Source: Dehalococcoidia bacterium UBA1123 (GTDB taxonomy: Bacteria > Chloroflexota > Dehalococcoidia > Lucifugimonadales > UBA1123). Taken from it: a stretch of DNA of 14,833 nucleotides. Below are positions 6,768 through 14,061 of the stretch, piece after piece. Below the pieces are notes generated by a model. The model saw nothing but the letters and a program-made list of their open reading frames with translations, did not search any database and had not been told where the DNA came from. How positions within the stretch are numbered: position 1 is the stretch's first letter; every line of letters begins with the position of its first letter. The translations under genes and the position numbers were made by a program. The DNA is taken from positions 33,339 through 48,171 of the forward strand of contig DCAW01000056.1 in assembly GCA_002313895.1 (NCBI GenBank). Direction: 5' to 3'.

Positions 6768-7997
6768 ATGCGAAAGCATGCGCTTGATGGCGTAAGGGTT
6801 GTGGATTTTTCATGGATAGTGGCAGGACCGACGACCACGCGGATGCTGGCCGATTTCGGGGCCGAAGTAATCCGAATCGAGTACGACCAGACCCTCGATT
6901 ACATGCGAAACACCCCGTCGGTAGGGATGGGAAACAGTCCGAACGTCAGCGGGACATTCAATAACCTTAATCGCAACAAGCTGGGCGTCACTTTGAACGT
7001 GATGCACCCGGACGGCATGGAGCTTTTGCGTGAACTGATCTCGGTGTCCGACATCGTGGTCGAGAATTTCAGCTCCGGCGTGTTGTCACGCTGGGGGCTA
7101 GACTACGAGGAGCAACGCAAGATTCGACCGGACGTTATCTACCTGAGCCTGTCGGGTTTCGGTCACAGCGGGCCGGACCAGCACTTCACGACCTGGGGCC
7201 CTACGGCTCAGGCTCTGTCCGGTCTCACATACATGTCCGGCCTTCCGGGGGAAGATCCCGCAGGCTGGGGGTTTTCCTACATGGATCACACCGCAGGCTA
7301 CTACGGAGCGATGGCCTGCATGATGGCCCTCCACCACCGGAACAAGACCGGCGAAGGCCAATGGCTGGACCTGTCCCAGGTGGAATCCGGCATCCCACTG
7401 ACTGGCACTGCCATTTTGGAAAAGACGGTCAACGGACGGCAATATCGACAGAAAGGAAACCCTCCCGGCAATCGGTCTCCCAACCCTGCGGTGGCGCCCC
7501 ACAACACCTATCGATGCAAGGGAGACGATCGATGGTGTGTCATCTCCATATTCGACGACCAACAGTGGGCCGCGTTCGTCGATGCGTTAGGGACGCCCGA
7601 TTGGGCCACCGCGACCAGGTTCGCAACCAATGAAAGCCGCGTCCAGCATCAGGACGATCTGGATATGCTCATCGAAACATGGACAACCGAGCGCACGCCT
7701 CACGAGGCTATGCATACGCTGCAGGCGGCAGGAATTGCGGCAGGCGCGGTCCAGACTCCGAAGGAGAAAGTTGACGAGGACCCGCAGCTTCGACACCGAG
7801 ACTTCATACGCGAGACCGTACACGCCGAAATGGGCAACACGCGGTTCGAAGGACAACCTATGAACCTGTCCAAGTCCCCCTGGGAACTCCGGCTCCCGTC
7901 GCCTCTATTAGGCGAACACGCAGACTACGTTTATCATCAGCTTCTGGGAACGCCCGACGAGGAGATAGCGCGGATGGCTGAGGAAGCGGTTTTCTGA
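6768..7997 (+). CDS. CaiB/BaiF family (family III) CoA-transferase
   Basis: A 409-residue protein of normal length for class III CoA-transferases, which move CoA between carboxylic acids through an aspartyl-CoA thioester. The N-terminal signature GVRVVDFSWIVAGPTTTRMLADFGAEVIRIE covers residues 8-38; it is followed by NRNKLGVTLNV (68-78) and the GFGHSGP loop (130-136). The catalytic Asp is D173 in YMDHTAGYYG, followed by KTGEGQWLDLS (193-203). LGEHADYV closes the C-terminal region. The ATG has GAGGAGA (6757-6763) ahead of it. It heads a plus-strand group with the 81-residue gene (55-bp gap) and a second CoA-transferase. The acid substrates cannot be told from sequence. Ends with TGA. Confidence 0.95.
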   Translation: MRKHALDGVRVVDFSWIVAGPTTTRMLADFGAEVIRIEYDQTLDYMRNTPSVGMGNSPNVSGTFNNLNRNKLGVTLNVMHPDGMELLRELISVSDIVVENFSSGVLSRWGLDYEEQRKIRPDVIYLSLSGFGHSGPDQHFTTWGPTAQALSGLTYMSGLPGEDPAGWGFSYMDHTAGYYGAMACMMALHHRNKTGEGQWLDLSQVESGIPLTGTAILEKTVNGRQYRQKGNPPGNRSPNPAVAPHNTYRCKGDDRWCVISIFDDQQWAAFVDALGTPDWATATRFATNESRVQHQDDLDMLIETWTTERTPHEAMHTLQAAGIAAGAVQTPKEKVDEDPQLRHRDFIRETVHAEMGNTRFEGQPMNLSKSPWELRLPSPLLGEHADYVYHQLLGTPDEEIARMAEEAVF

Positions 7998-8052
7998 TCT
8001 TGGCACGGTCGACGATCGGCCCGCTCGCAAGAATCTTACGAGGTAGATCACC

Positions 8053-8298
8053 GTGGTAAAAGTCAACTATCAGGGCAGAGATGTCGAAGGAATCGACGTG
8101 TCATTCAAGGTGGACCGCGAAGAGTGGAATGACTATCAACTGGCCGACGGCACCGAGCTTCGCATGCGTCTCATCGTGACCGACATCGTCATGATTCCCG
8201 GAGAATGGGATAACGACGGCAACCCGGTGTACGTTGCCAAGTCCCAGAATATCATGGTGGCGAAATGCCCCGACCACCTCAAACGGCCCACCGCTTGA
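8053..8298 (+). CDS. Small conserved-looking protein of unknown function
   Basis: An 81-residue soluble protein that I do not recognise as a named family. It is charged, with alternating hydrophobic residues suggesting a small beta-rich fold. Notable stretches are KVNYQGRDVEGIDVSFKV (3-20), EWNDYQLADGTELRMRLIV (24-42) and NPVYVAKSQNIMVAKCPDHL near the end. It has no signal peptide, no membrane segment, and only one Cys. The start is GTG at 8053, supported by GAGGT (8040-8044) 8 nt upstream. It lies between two CoA-transferase genes on the same strand with gaps of 55 and 81 bp, so it is probably co-transcribed and may be a subunit or accessory factor for them. That role is inference from position only. 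Confidence 0.75.
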   Translation: MVKVNYQGRDVEGIDVSFKVDREEWNDYQLADGTELRMRLIVTDIVMIPGEWDNDGNPVYVAKSQNIMVAKCPDHLKRPTA

Positions 8299-8379
8299 AT
8301 ATTTTGCATTCATCGGCGCTATGAACCCAGGCGCTTTGTTAATCAGATCATCAACGCTTAACCATCAGAGGAATCAAGA

Positions 8380-9630
8380 ATGAACGACGATCAACGCGCC
8401 CTGTCAGATATCACCATGCTGGACCTTTGCGACGAGAAGGGCCAGTTGATGGGCAAGCTGATGGGCGATATGGGAGCGCGGGTAATAAAGATCGAACCGC
8501 CATCAGGAGCCAGAGCGCGAAGCATCGGCCCCTTTCTTAATGACGAAGATGACCCTGAGTATAGCCTGTACTTCTGGGCGAACAACACCTCTAAGGAGAG
8601 CATCACACTGAACCTGGAGTCTGAAGGCGGTCAGAGCATTTTCAGGCAACTGGCGTCCAAAGCGAACGTTGTGCTGGAGAGCTTCGATCCTGGTTACCTT
8701 TCATCCCTGGGGCTGGACTACGCCAGCCTCAGCGCCGACAATCCCGAACTCATCATGACGTCGCTAACCGGGTTCGGGCAGGACGGCCCGTATCGAGACT
8801 ACAAGACCTCTGACATCGTGGCTCTGGCGATGGGCGGCGTGATGCACAGTTGTGGCTACGACGACGTGCCTGGCTCGCCCCCTATCCGCCCCAGTGGAGG
8901 CCACGGATACATGATCGGCGCTCACTATGCGCTGATGGGCACTCTGATGGCCTTGAACTGGCGCGACATGACCGGCGAAGGCCAATACGTCGATGCCTCT
9001 ATCCACGAAGCATGTTCATGCACAACCGAAGCCGCCATGCCCCAGTATATGTACAACGGCGATGTGGTCCATCGTCAGACGGGCAGGCATCACGGAGTCG
9101 CTTCCACTCCCAAAACGCTGTGCGCCACCAGCGACGGTAAATTCGTCAACGTGTTCGCGGTGTTCACCAGCCTTCACGCCTGGCGCACTCTCGTTACCTG
9201 GATGGATTCGGAAGACATGGCTGAGGACCTGACAGACGAGAAATACCTGGACATGGCCGCCATGCGGACCCGCAGCGGCCCTGAAGTGTCTCACGCCTAC
9301 GACGTTCTGCGCCGGTTCATTGCGTCTCACCCCGCGGATTACATCTACCGAGGCTCCCAGGAGCGCAAGTTTCCGTGGGGAGTCGTTCGCTCGCCCGACG
9401 AAACGCTGGACGACCCTCATCTCTGGGAACGCGGGTTTTTCGAGGAGGTCGAGCATCCCGAGATAGGTCAGAGCTTCGTATATCCCGGTCGGCCTTATGT
9501 GTTCAGCAAGACACCGTGGCAGACCCGACGCGCGCCACTATTAGGCGAGCACAACAAGAAGGTGTACGGTCAGGACCTGGGCATCAGCGACACTGAGTTG
9601 GAAGGCCTTGTGTCATCCGGCGTCATATAA
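8380..9630 (+). CDS. CaiB/BaiF family CoA-transferase-like protein, catalytic Asp apparently missing
   Basis: A 416-residue class III CoA-transferase homologue. Family marks include LMGDMGARVIKIEPPSG (27-43), NNTSKESITLNLESEGG (68-84), LTGFGQDGPYRDY (129-141), DMTGEGQYVDAS (196-207) and LLGEHNKKVYG near the C-terminus. In an ungapped alignment to the 6768 protein, anchored on TGEGQ, its catalytic D173 falls on Y177 of GGHGYMIGA. With a one-residue shift it falls on G176. No acidic residue lies nearby; the closest are D161-D162. The opening also lacks the AGP turn of the first paralogue. AGAGGA (8367-8372) precedes the ATG. It may be an inactive partner of the first enzyme, or may use a different mechanism. 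Ends with TAA. Confidence 0.92.
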   Translation: MNDDQRALSDITMLDLCDEKGQLMGKLMGDMGARVIKIEPPSGARARSIGPFLNDEDDPEYSLYFWANNTSKESITLNLESEGGQSIFRQLASKANVVLESFDPGYLSSLGLDYASLSADNPELIMTSLTGFGQDGPYRDYKTSDIVALAMGGVMHSCGYDDVPGSPPIRPSGGHGYMIGAHYALMGTLMALNWRDMTGEGQYVDASIHEACSCTTEAAMPQYMYNGDVVHRQTGRHHGVASTPKTLCATSDGKFVNVFAVFTSLHAWRTLVTWMDSEDMAEDLTDEKYLDMAAMRTRSGPEVSHAYDVLRRFIASHPADYIYRGSQERKFPWGVVRSPDETLDDPHLWERGFFEEVEHPEIGQSFVYPGRPYVFSKTPWQTRRAPLLGEHNKKVYGQDLGISDTELEGLVSSGVI

Positions 9631-9866
9631 GCCAGAGCGCCCAAACAGCGCGAGCGTAACACTGCCTAAGAAACAAGATATCCGGGTCGCTCAACATCGC
9701 GCTCTCACGGAATCCAATCCAGTTTACTAACACGTTCGGTAAGTTCGGAACCCGCAGTCTATTCGAGGCTGATGTGAAACCCGGCCAGGGTGCTTCGTCG
9801 TCGTGAACGAGCGACTTCTTTCCAGAAAAACCTGTATGTGTCAACCGATTATCTATGAGTTGAGCT
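9631..9866. other. Non-coding spacer after the CoA-transferase cluster
   Basis: 236 bp without a convincing gene, tRNA, terminator or repeat. The short open frames on either strand have no family resemblance and no clear ribosome binding site. Confidence 0.5.
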
Positions 9867-9971
9867 GTGAGCCACTGGATTTTTCAAGGTAATCCTGACC
9901 GGTATGATGTAGATACTTACATCCGCGAGAACACCGAAATCAACTGGTTAGTGAGCCAGACCCATCACGAA
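9867..9971 (+). pseudogene. 5' remnant of an EVE-domain gene
   Basis: From a GTG start, preceded two codons earlier by a stop, about 35 codons read MSHWIFQGNPDRYDVDTYI and then NTEINWLVSQTHHE. This looks like the start of an EVE-domain (PUA-like, modified-base-binding) protein, where the WIFQGNP strand and a WLV strand come first. The rest of the domain, about 110 residues with the GD-VF-W motif, is absent. Instead the same frame runs into the signal-peptide region of the FG-GAP protein. This is a truncation or fusion point. The match rests on a short stretch, so the family call is moderate. Confidence 0.55.
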
Positions 9972-9983
9972 TGTTTTGACCCA

Positions 9984-11555
9984 TTGCTCCGTCTAAACCT
10001 TTGGCCGGTGGCAGCAATCATCGCGTTGATCTCGTCGCTTATGGGGCTCTACAGCCTTGTGAGCGCAGACGATAATACAACCGCCATCTCTGGTGATCCT
10101 CGCAACCTAGCGTCCCGTCTGAGCTTCTCTGAAATCTCACAGGAATCCAACCAGATTTACCAGGGTTGCGCGTACAGCGACGCTTGGAGCGACTATGACA
10201 ACGACGGGCTGATAGACCTGTTCGTCCCCTTCACCGACAGCCCGGACGTGCTGTGCCGAAACCTGGGCGATGGCACGTTCGCCGATGTCGTAGAATCGGT
10301 GGGCATTGTGAACCCGCTTCTCAGAGGCGGCGAGCGCGGCATGGGGCGACTATGACAACGACGGAGACCTAGATTCTACGTTGGAAACCTGGATAAACCG
10401 CCAGCAAAAGGGTACAATCCCGGCGGCAGCATGTGGCGTGACGAGCTAGCTGAGTTCCCGCACGCTGGTAACGTGCTTTTAAAAACAACGGAGATGACAC
10501 CTTCACCAACGTAGCGCTCGAAGCAGGCGTCGATGATTTCAGCGATAGCGACGGAGGAGTCGGATGGTCCGAATATGACAACGACGGCGACATGGATTTG
10601 TTCGTTGCCAATCGCGGTCAACCCGACCAGCTATACAGGAACAACGCCGACGGCACGTTCTCAGACGTTGCTCCTGAGGTGGGAATTGACTACCCTCAAA
10701 ACGAATTTCCTGCGAACAGCGAAGGTGTTGCCTGGGGCGACTACGACAATGACGGGGACGCCGACCTGTTTCTGGCCAATCTATCACGCACCAATCCTCT
10801 GTACCGGAACGACGGCGATGGCACGTTTATCGAGGTGACAAGAGACTCGGGCATCATTCTTGATCGTAAATCCATCGGGGCTTCCTGGGCTGACCTGGAC
10901 AACGATGGCGATTTGGACCTGCACGTGACGACTGTCGAATCTCCCAACCTGCTCTATATAAACAACGGAAATGGCACATTCTCGAACGAAGGCGACCCTT
11001 TCAAGCACAAGCAGAGGGGGAGGCGTTCTCGGCAACAGCAGAGACGCAGCCATCGCCGATTATGATAATGACGGCAACCTGGACATCTTTGTGGCGAACT
11101 TCGCCATCACGCCCAACTGGCTTTTTCATAGCAACGGGGCTGATAATAACTTCCTGGTCCTCAAACCTGTTGGGACCATCAGCAATCGAAACGCTATTGA
11201 AGCCAAAGTGACCGCAGTGGCAACGATCGGCGGCGAAGAGGTGACTCAGGTCCGCGAGATCACCACCGCTTCCAGCCGCCACGCCCAGGACAGTCTTTCA
11301 GCGGATTTTGGGCTTGGAGAAGCCACCAGCACGGACATAACAGTCAAGTTCCCCAGCGGAATAGTTGTTGAACTTAAACAGGTGGAGCCAAATCAAACCT
11401 TCGAAATTCTGGAGGCTGCTCCTAGCCTTCCCAACACCGGCGGAATCGTCCCTCCGTGGCAGACACTTCTTATGGTCAGCGCGGTCTTCTTCATCGCAGG
11501 CGTTCTGTTCCTCGTCTTTTGGACGATAAGCAACCCGAGGTCTGTCCGTCCCTGA
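9984..11555 (+). pseudogene. FG-GAP/ASPIC-UnbV surface protein with LPNTG anchor, frame broken four times
   Basis: A secreted beta-propeller-type protein of about 520 residues. A signal-peptide-like segment (LWPVAAIIALISSLMGLYS; first residues near a TTG at 9984, start uncertain) leads to six FG-GAP/VCBS repeats. Each has a calcium-type D-x-DNDG-x-x-D motif, starting at 10191, 10348, 10571, 10739, 10892 and 11058. An ASPIC/UnbV domain follows (FLVLKPVGTISNRNAIEA to VKFPSGIVVELKQVEPNQ). The end is LPNTGG (from 11427), a hydrophobic helix and a basic tail, which is a sortase sorting signal. The frame is lost by +1 near 10331, regained near 10375, moved by -1 at 10478-10484 and moved again at the G-run 11016-11020. 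Upstream the frame is continuous with an EVE-domain remnant. Decay or homopolymer sequence errors are both possible. Confidence 0.85.
11427..11441 (+). other. LPNTG sortase recognition motif
   Basis: Codons for LPNTG, followed by Gly, a segment of about 24 hydrophobic residues starting PPWQTLLMV, and the tail SNPRSVRP. This is the classical three-part cell-wall sorting signal. No sortase gene is in the window. Confidence 0.7.
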
Positions 11556-11620
11556 CTCTCGAACGCCGAATCACGATATATCGGTGCCAATAGGCGCATC
11601 CGAACCGAAGGAGCAACTTC

Positions 11621-12679
11621 ATGCACAATACTACAGACCAAACGGACGCCGAAGGAGAGGGTCACCTCGCGGACTGGTATCAGCGTGTTCCAAAAGTCGA
11701 ACTGCACTTCCACTTGGAGGGTTCAATCCCTCTGGACGCGCTCTGGGAGCTTATCCGAAAGTACGACGGCGACCCAGATGTCCCTGATATGGAGTCCTTG
11801 AAAGACCGATTCCGGTTCAGAGATTTTTCACATTTTCTAGAAACCTGGACCTGGAAGAACGGCTTTTTGCGAGAGTACGACGACTTCGCGTTCTTCTCCG
11901 AAGCGGTGGCCCGTAGTCTGGAGGGCCAGAACATTCAATACGTCGAGGCGTTCTTGTCCACATCACGGTTCCTGTCGATAGGGCTGGAGACAGGCCGACT
12001 TATCGAAGCGGTGCGTCAAGGCCTGAACCGCGTGTCCGACGTAGAGGTCGCGCTAGTACCTGACCTCGTGCGGGACCTTGGGGCCGAAAACGCCGCCACC
12101 GTGCTGTCCGAGCTGTCCGAGGTTCAATCGCTGGGCGTCGTCGGTATCGGAATCGGCGGCTCGGAACATCTGTACCCGCCAGAGATATTTCGAGAGGTGT
12201 ATTCGACCGCAAGAGAGATGGGATTCCACACGACCGCCCACGCGGGAGAAGCGGCTGGCGCAGACAGCATCTGGGGAGCCATACGAACGCTGGAAGTCGA
12301 GCGCATCGGCCACGGAACCCGCGCCTTAGAGGACGAACCCTTGCTCGAATATCTGGCCGAAAGCCGCCTTCCCATCGAGATGTGCCCTCTGTCCAACGTC
12401 GCCACCCGTGTCGTTGAATCCATAGAACAACATCCCGTTCGAGACTATTTTGACCGAGGGCTGATGGTCACGATAAACACCGACGACCCGGTGATGTTCG
12501 GCAACTCGATGGTGCAGGAGTTCCAGGCTTTGGAGTCCAACTTCGGCTTCACTCCCGATGAGATTCGCGTTCTCATACTCAACGGCATTGAAGCCTCATT
12601 CCTGCCACCGGAACGCAAGCTGGCGATGGCAAACTCTTTCACTTCGGACCCGGCGTGGAGTGAAAAAACTCAACTCTGA
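11621..12679 (+). CDS. Adenosine deaminase-family protein (adenosine or adenine deaminase)
   Basis: A 352-residue metal-dependent TIM-barrel deaminase, of normal family length. All zinc and catalytic residues are present: H29 and H31 in ELHFHLEGS, H207 and E210 in AHAGE, H231 in RIGHG, and D288 and D289 in NTDDP. It would hydrolyse the 6-amino group of a purine, giving hypoxanthine or inosine plus ammonia. The CPLSN loop (255-259) resembles adenine deaminases more than the CPTSN of many adenosine deaminases, so the substrate is open. Aminodeoxyfutalosine deaminase is a further alternative. The ATG has AAGGAG (11608-11613) 7 nt upstream. It follows the FG-GAP gene by 65 bp on the same strand and ends with TGA. 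Confidence 0.93.
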   Translation: MHNTTDQTDAEGEGHLADWYQRVPKVELHFHLEGSIPLDALWELIRKYDGDPDVPDMESLKDRFRFRDFSHFLETWTWKNGFLREYDDFAFFSEAVARSLEGQNIQYVEAFLSTSRFLSIGLETGRLIEAVRQGLNRVSDVEVALVPDLVRDLGAENAATVLSELSEVQSLGVVGIGIGGSEHLYPPEIFREVYSTAREMGFHTTAHAGEAAGADSIWGAIRTLEVERIGHGTRALEDEPLLEYLAESRLPIEMCPLSNVATRVVESIEQHPVRDYFDRGLMVTINTDDPVMFGNSMVQEFQALESNFGFTPDEIRVLILNGIEASFLPPERKLAMANSFTSDPAWSEKTQL

Positions 12680-12780
12680 AACGAAAAGAGTTACGACGAG
12701 GCGACATTTTTTCATTTAGGCATCCCAGCCAACCGGATACAGTGAGCTTACATATTAATTGGGACGATACGGTCAGACAC

Positions 12781-12788
12781 AGGAGGAG
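12781..12788 (+). promoter_or_regulatory. Strong Shine-Dalgarno that sets the GTG start of the enolase-superfamily gene
   Basis: AGGAGGAG lies 7 nt before GTG at 12796-12798. It makes this the start rather than the GTG 54 nt upstream at 12742, whose extra 18 residues do not look like the family. Confidence 0.8.
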
Positions 12789-12795
12789 TCAGCCG

Positions 12796-13992
12796 GTGCA
12801 GATAAAAGACCTCAAAACCTACGTTGTAGCCAATCCGCCTCCCCATCATGGGGGGCCGTATTTCGTGTTTCTTAAGCTGACGACCGACACCGGAATCGAG
12901 GGTTTTGGAGAGGTCTATGGAGTGCCTTTCGGCCCTCACAGAGTTACAGAGCTTATCCATGACACCTTTGAACAGTGCGTCTACGAGCATAACCCCTTCC
13001 AGATCGAGCGCATGTGGAGAATCATCTACTCCAGGGGATACGCCCAGCACCCGGACCTGACGACCCAGGGAGTGCTGAGCGGCATCGAGATCGCCTGCTG
13101 GGACATCATCGGCAAGGCCGTGGATCAGCCAATCTACAATCTGCTGGGAGGGCAGGTTCACGAGAAACTGCGCTCCTACACATACCTTTACCCGCCCCCT
13201 GTTGATGAGAACGACCCGGACACGTTAGCCGTCGGCAACATATTCGGAGACCCGGAACGCGCGCCCAAACGCGCAGCCCAGTACGTTGAGATGGGATTCA
13301 CCGGTGTCAAATACGACCCCGTGATGCCGATGTCTGCCTTCGACCCTCGCCAGCTATCCCTGGAGGCATTGTCTAACGCCGAGCTTGTCACCAAGAACAT
13401 GCGCGAGGCCGTGGGGGACAAATGCGACCTGCTGATCGGCACGCACGGGCAGATGACCACATCCAGCGCCATCCGACTGGCGCGACGCCTTGAGCAGTAC
13501 GACCCCCTATGGTTCGAGGAACCTGTTCCTCCAGAGAACACAAAGGAGATGGCCCGGGTTGCCCACTCCACCACAATCCCCATCGCAACAGGTGAACGGC
13601 TGTCCACCAAGTACGAATTCGCTGAATTGCTGGAAAATCAGGGCGCAGACATTCTCCAACCTGCGCTGGCAAGGGTCGGAGGAATCCTGGAAGCCAAGAA
13701 GATCGCTGGAATGGCCGAGGCCCACTATGCGCAGATAGCCCCGCATCTCTACTGCGGCCCGCTGGAGGCAGCGGCCAACATCCAGATAGCAACGTGCAGC
13801 CCTAACTTCCTCATTCAAGAGAGCATCGAGAAATTCGACGGCTTCTACTCCGAAATCCTAAAAGAACCGATCCAATGGGAGGACGGCTACATCATCCCGT
13901 CCACCAAACCGGGCCTGGGGATAGAACTGGACGAAGAAGTCGCTGCTGCGAATCCTTACGAAGGAGCGGTGTTTCCGCCTATGCGAGAGTAA
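12796..13992 (+). CDS. Mandelate racemase/muconate lactonizing enzyme family protein (dehydratase-like)
   Basis: A 398-residue member of the enolase superfamily, closest in appearance to the D-galactonate dehydratase-like sugar acid dehydratases. The N-terminal capping domain has NPPPHHGGPYFVFLKLTTD (13-31) and GFGEVYG (36-42). In the barrel, LLIGTHGQ places Gly215-Thr-His217 where most members have a metal-binding Asp. LWFEEPVPP supplies E241/E242, and IATGERL supplies E267. D285 (ADILQP) and H317 (APHLYCGP) form the likely His-Asp dyad, and E342 lies in LIQES. H217 and H317 fit the two-histidine arrangement of galactonate dehydratase. The substrate is probably an aldonic or related sugar acid. 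The start is GTG by its ribosome binding site. It ends with TAA and is followed by a hairpin. Confidence 0.92.
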   Translation: MQIKDLKTYVVANPPPHHGGPYFVFLKLTTDTGIEGFGEVYGVPFGPHRVTELIHDTFEQCVYEHNPFQIERMWRIIYSRGYAQHPDLTTQGVLSGIEIACWDIIGKAVDQPIYNLLGGQVHEKLRSYTYLYPPPVDENDPDTLAVGNIFGDPERAPKRAAQYVEMGFTGVKYDPVMPMSAFDPRQLSLEALSNAELVTKNMREAVGDKCDLLIGTHGQMTTSSAIRLARRLEQYDPLWFEEPVPPENTKEMARVAHSTTIPIATGERLSTKYEFAELLENQGADILQPALARVGGILEAKKIAGMAEAHYAQIAPHLYCGPLEAAANIQIATCSPNFLIQESIEKFDGFYSEILKEPIQWEDGYIIPSTKPGLGIELDEEVAAANPYEGAVFPPMRE

Positions 13993-14005
13993 AGTCACCA
14001 ATTCA

Positions 14006-14047
14006 GAATGGGCCAACTTGAAGCAACCGTTTCATGCTGGCCCATTC
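14006..14047. terminator. Hairpin between convergent genes
   Basis: GAATGGGCCA (14006-14015) and TGGCCCATTC (14038-14047) form a perfect 10-bp stem. A short inner TGAA/TTCA stem (14019-14022 and 14031-14034) lies inside it. It occupies the 69-bp space between the convergent enolase-superfamily and methyltransferase genes and could terminate both. No T-run follows on either strand, so intrinsic termination is not certain. Confidence 0.5.
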
Positions 14048-14061
14048 CTGGCTATGGCAAG

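Noticed and set aside
6594..6779. Extending the PAC2 gene to a start at 6779
   Set aside because: It would overlap the divergent CoA-transferase start and add over 60 low-complexity residues that do not belong to the family.
9623..9844. Minus-strand open frame of 73 codons in the spacer after the second CoA-transferase
   Set aside because: It has no ribosome binding site, no family resemblance, and overlaps the end of the CoA-transferase gene.
12742..12795. Upstream GTG start for the enolase-superfamily gene
   Set aside because: The added 18 residues are unlike the family, and AGGAGGAG directly precedes the GTG at 12796.
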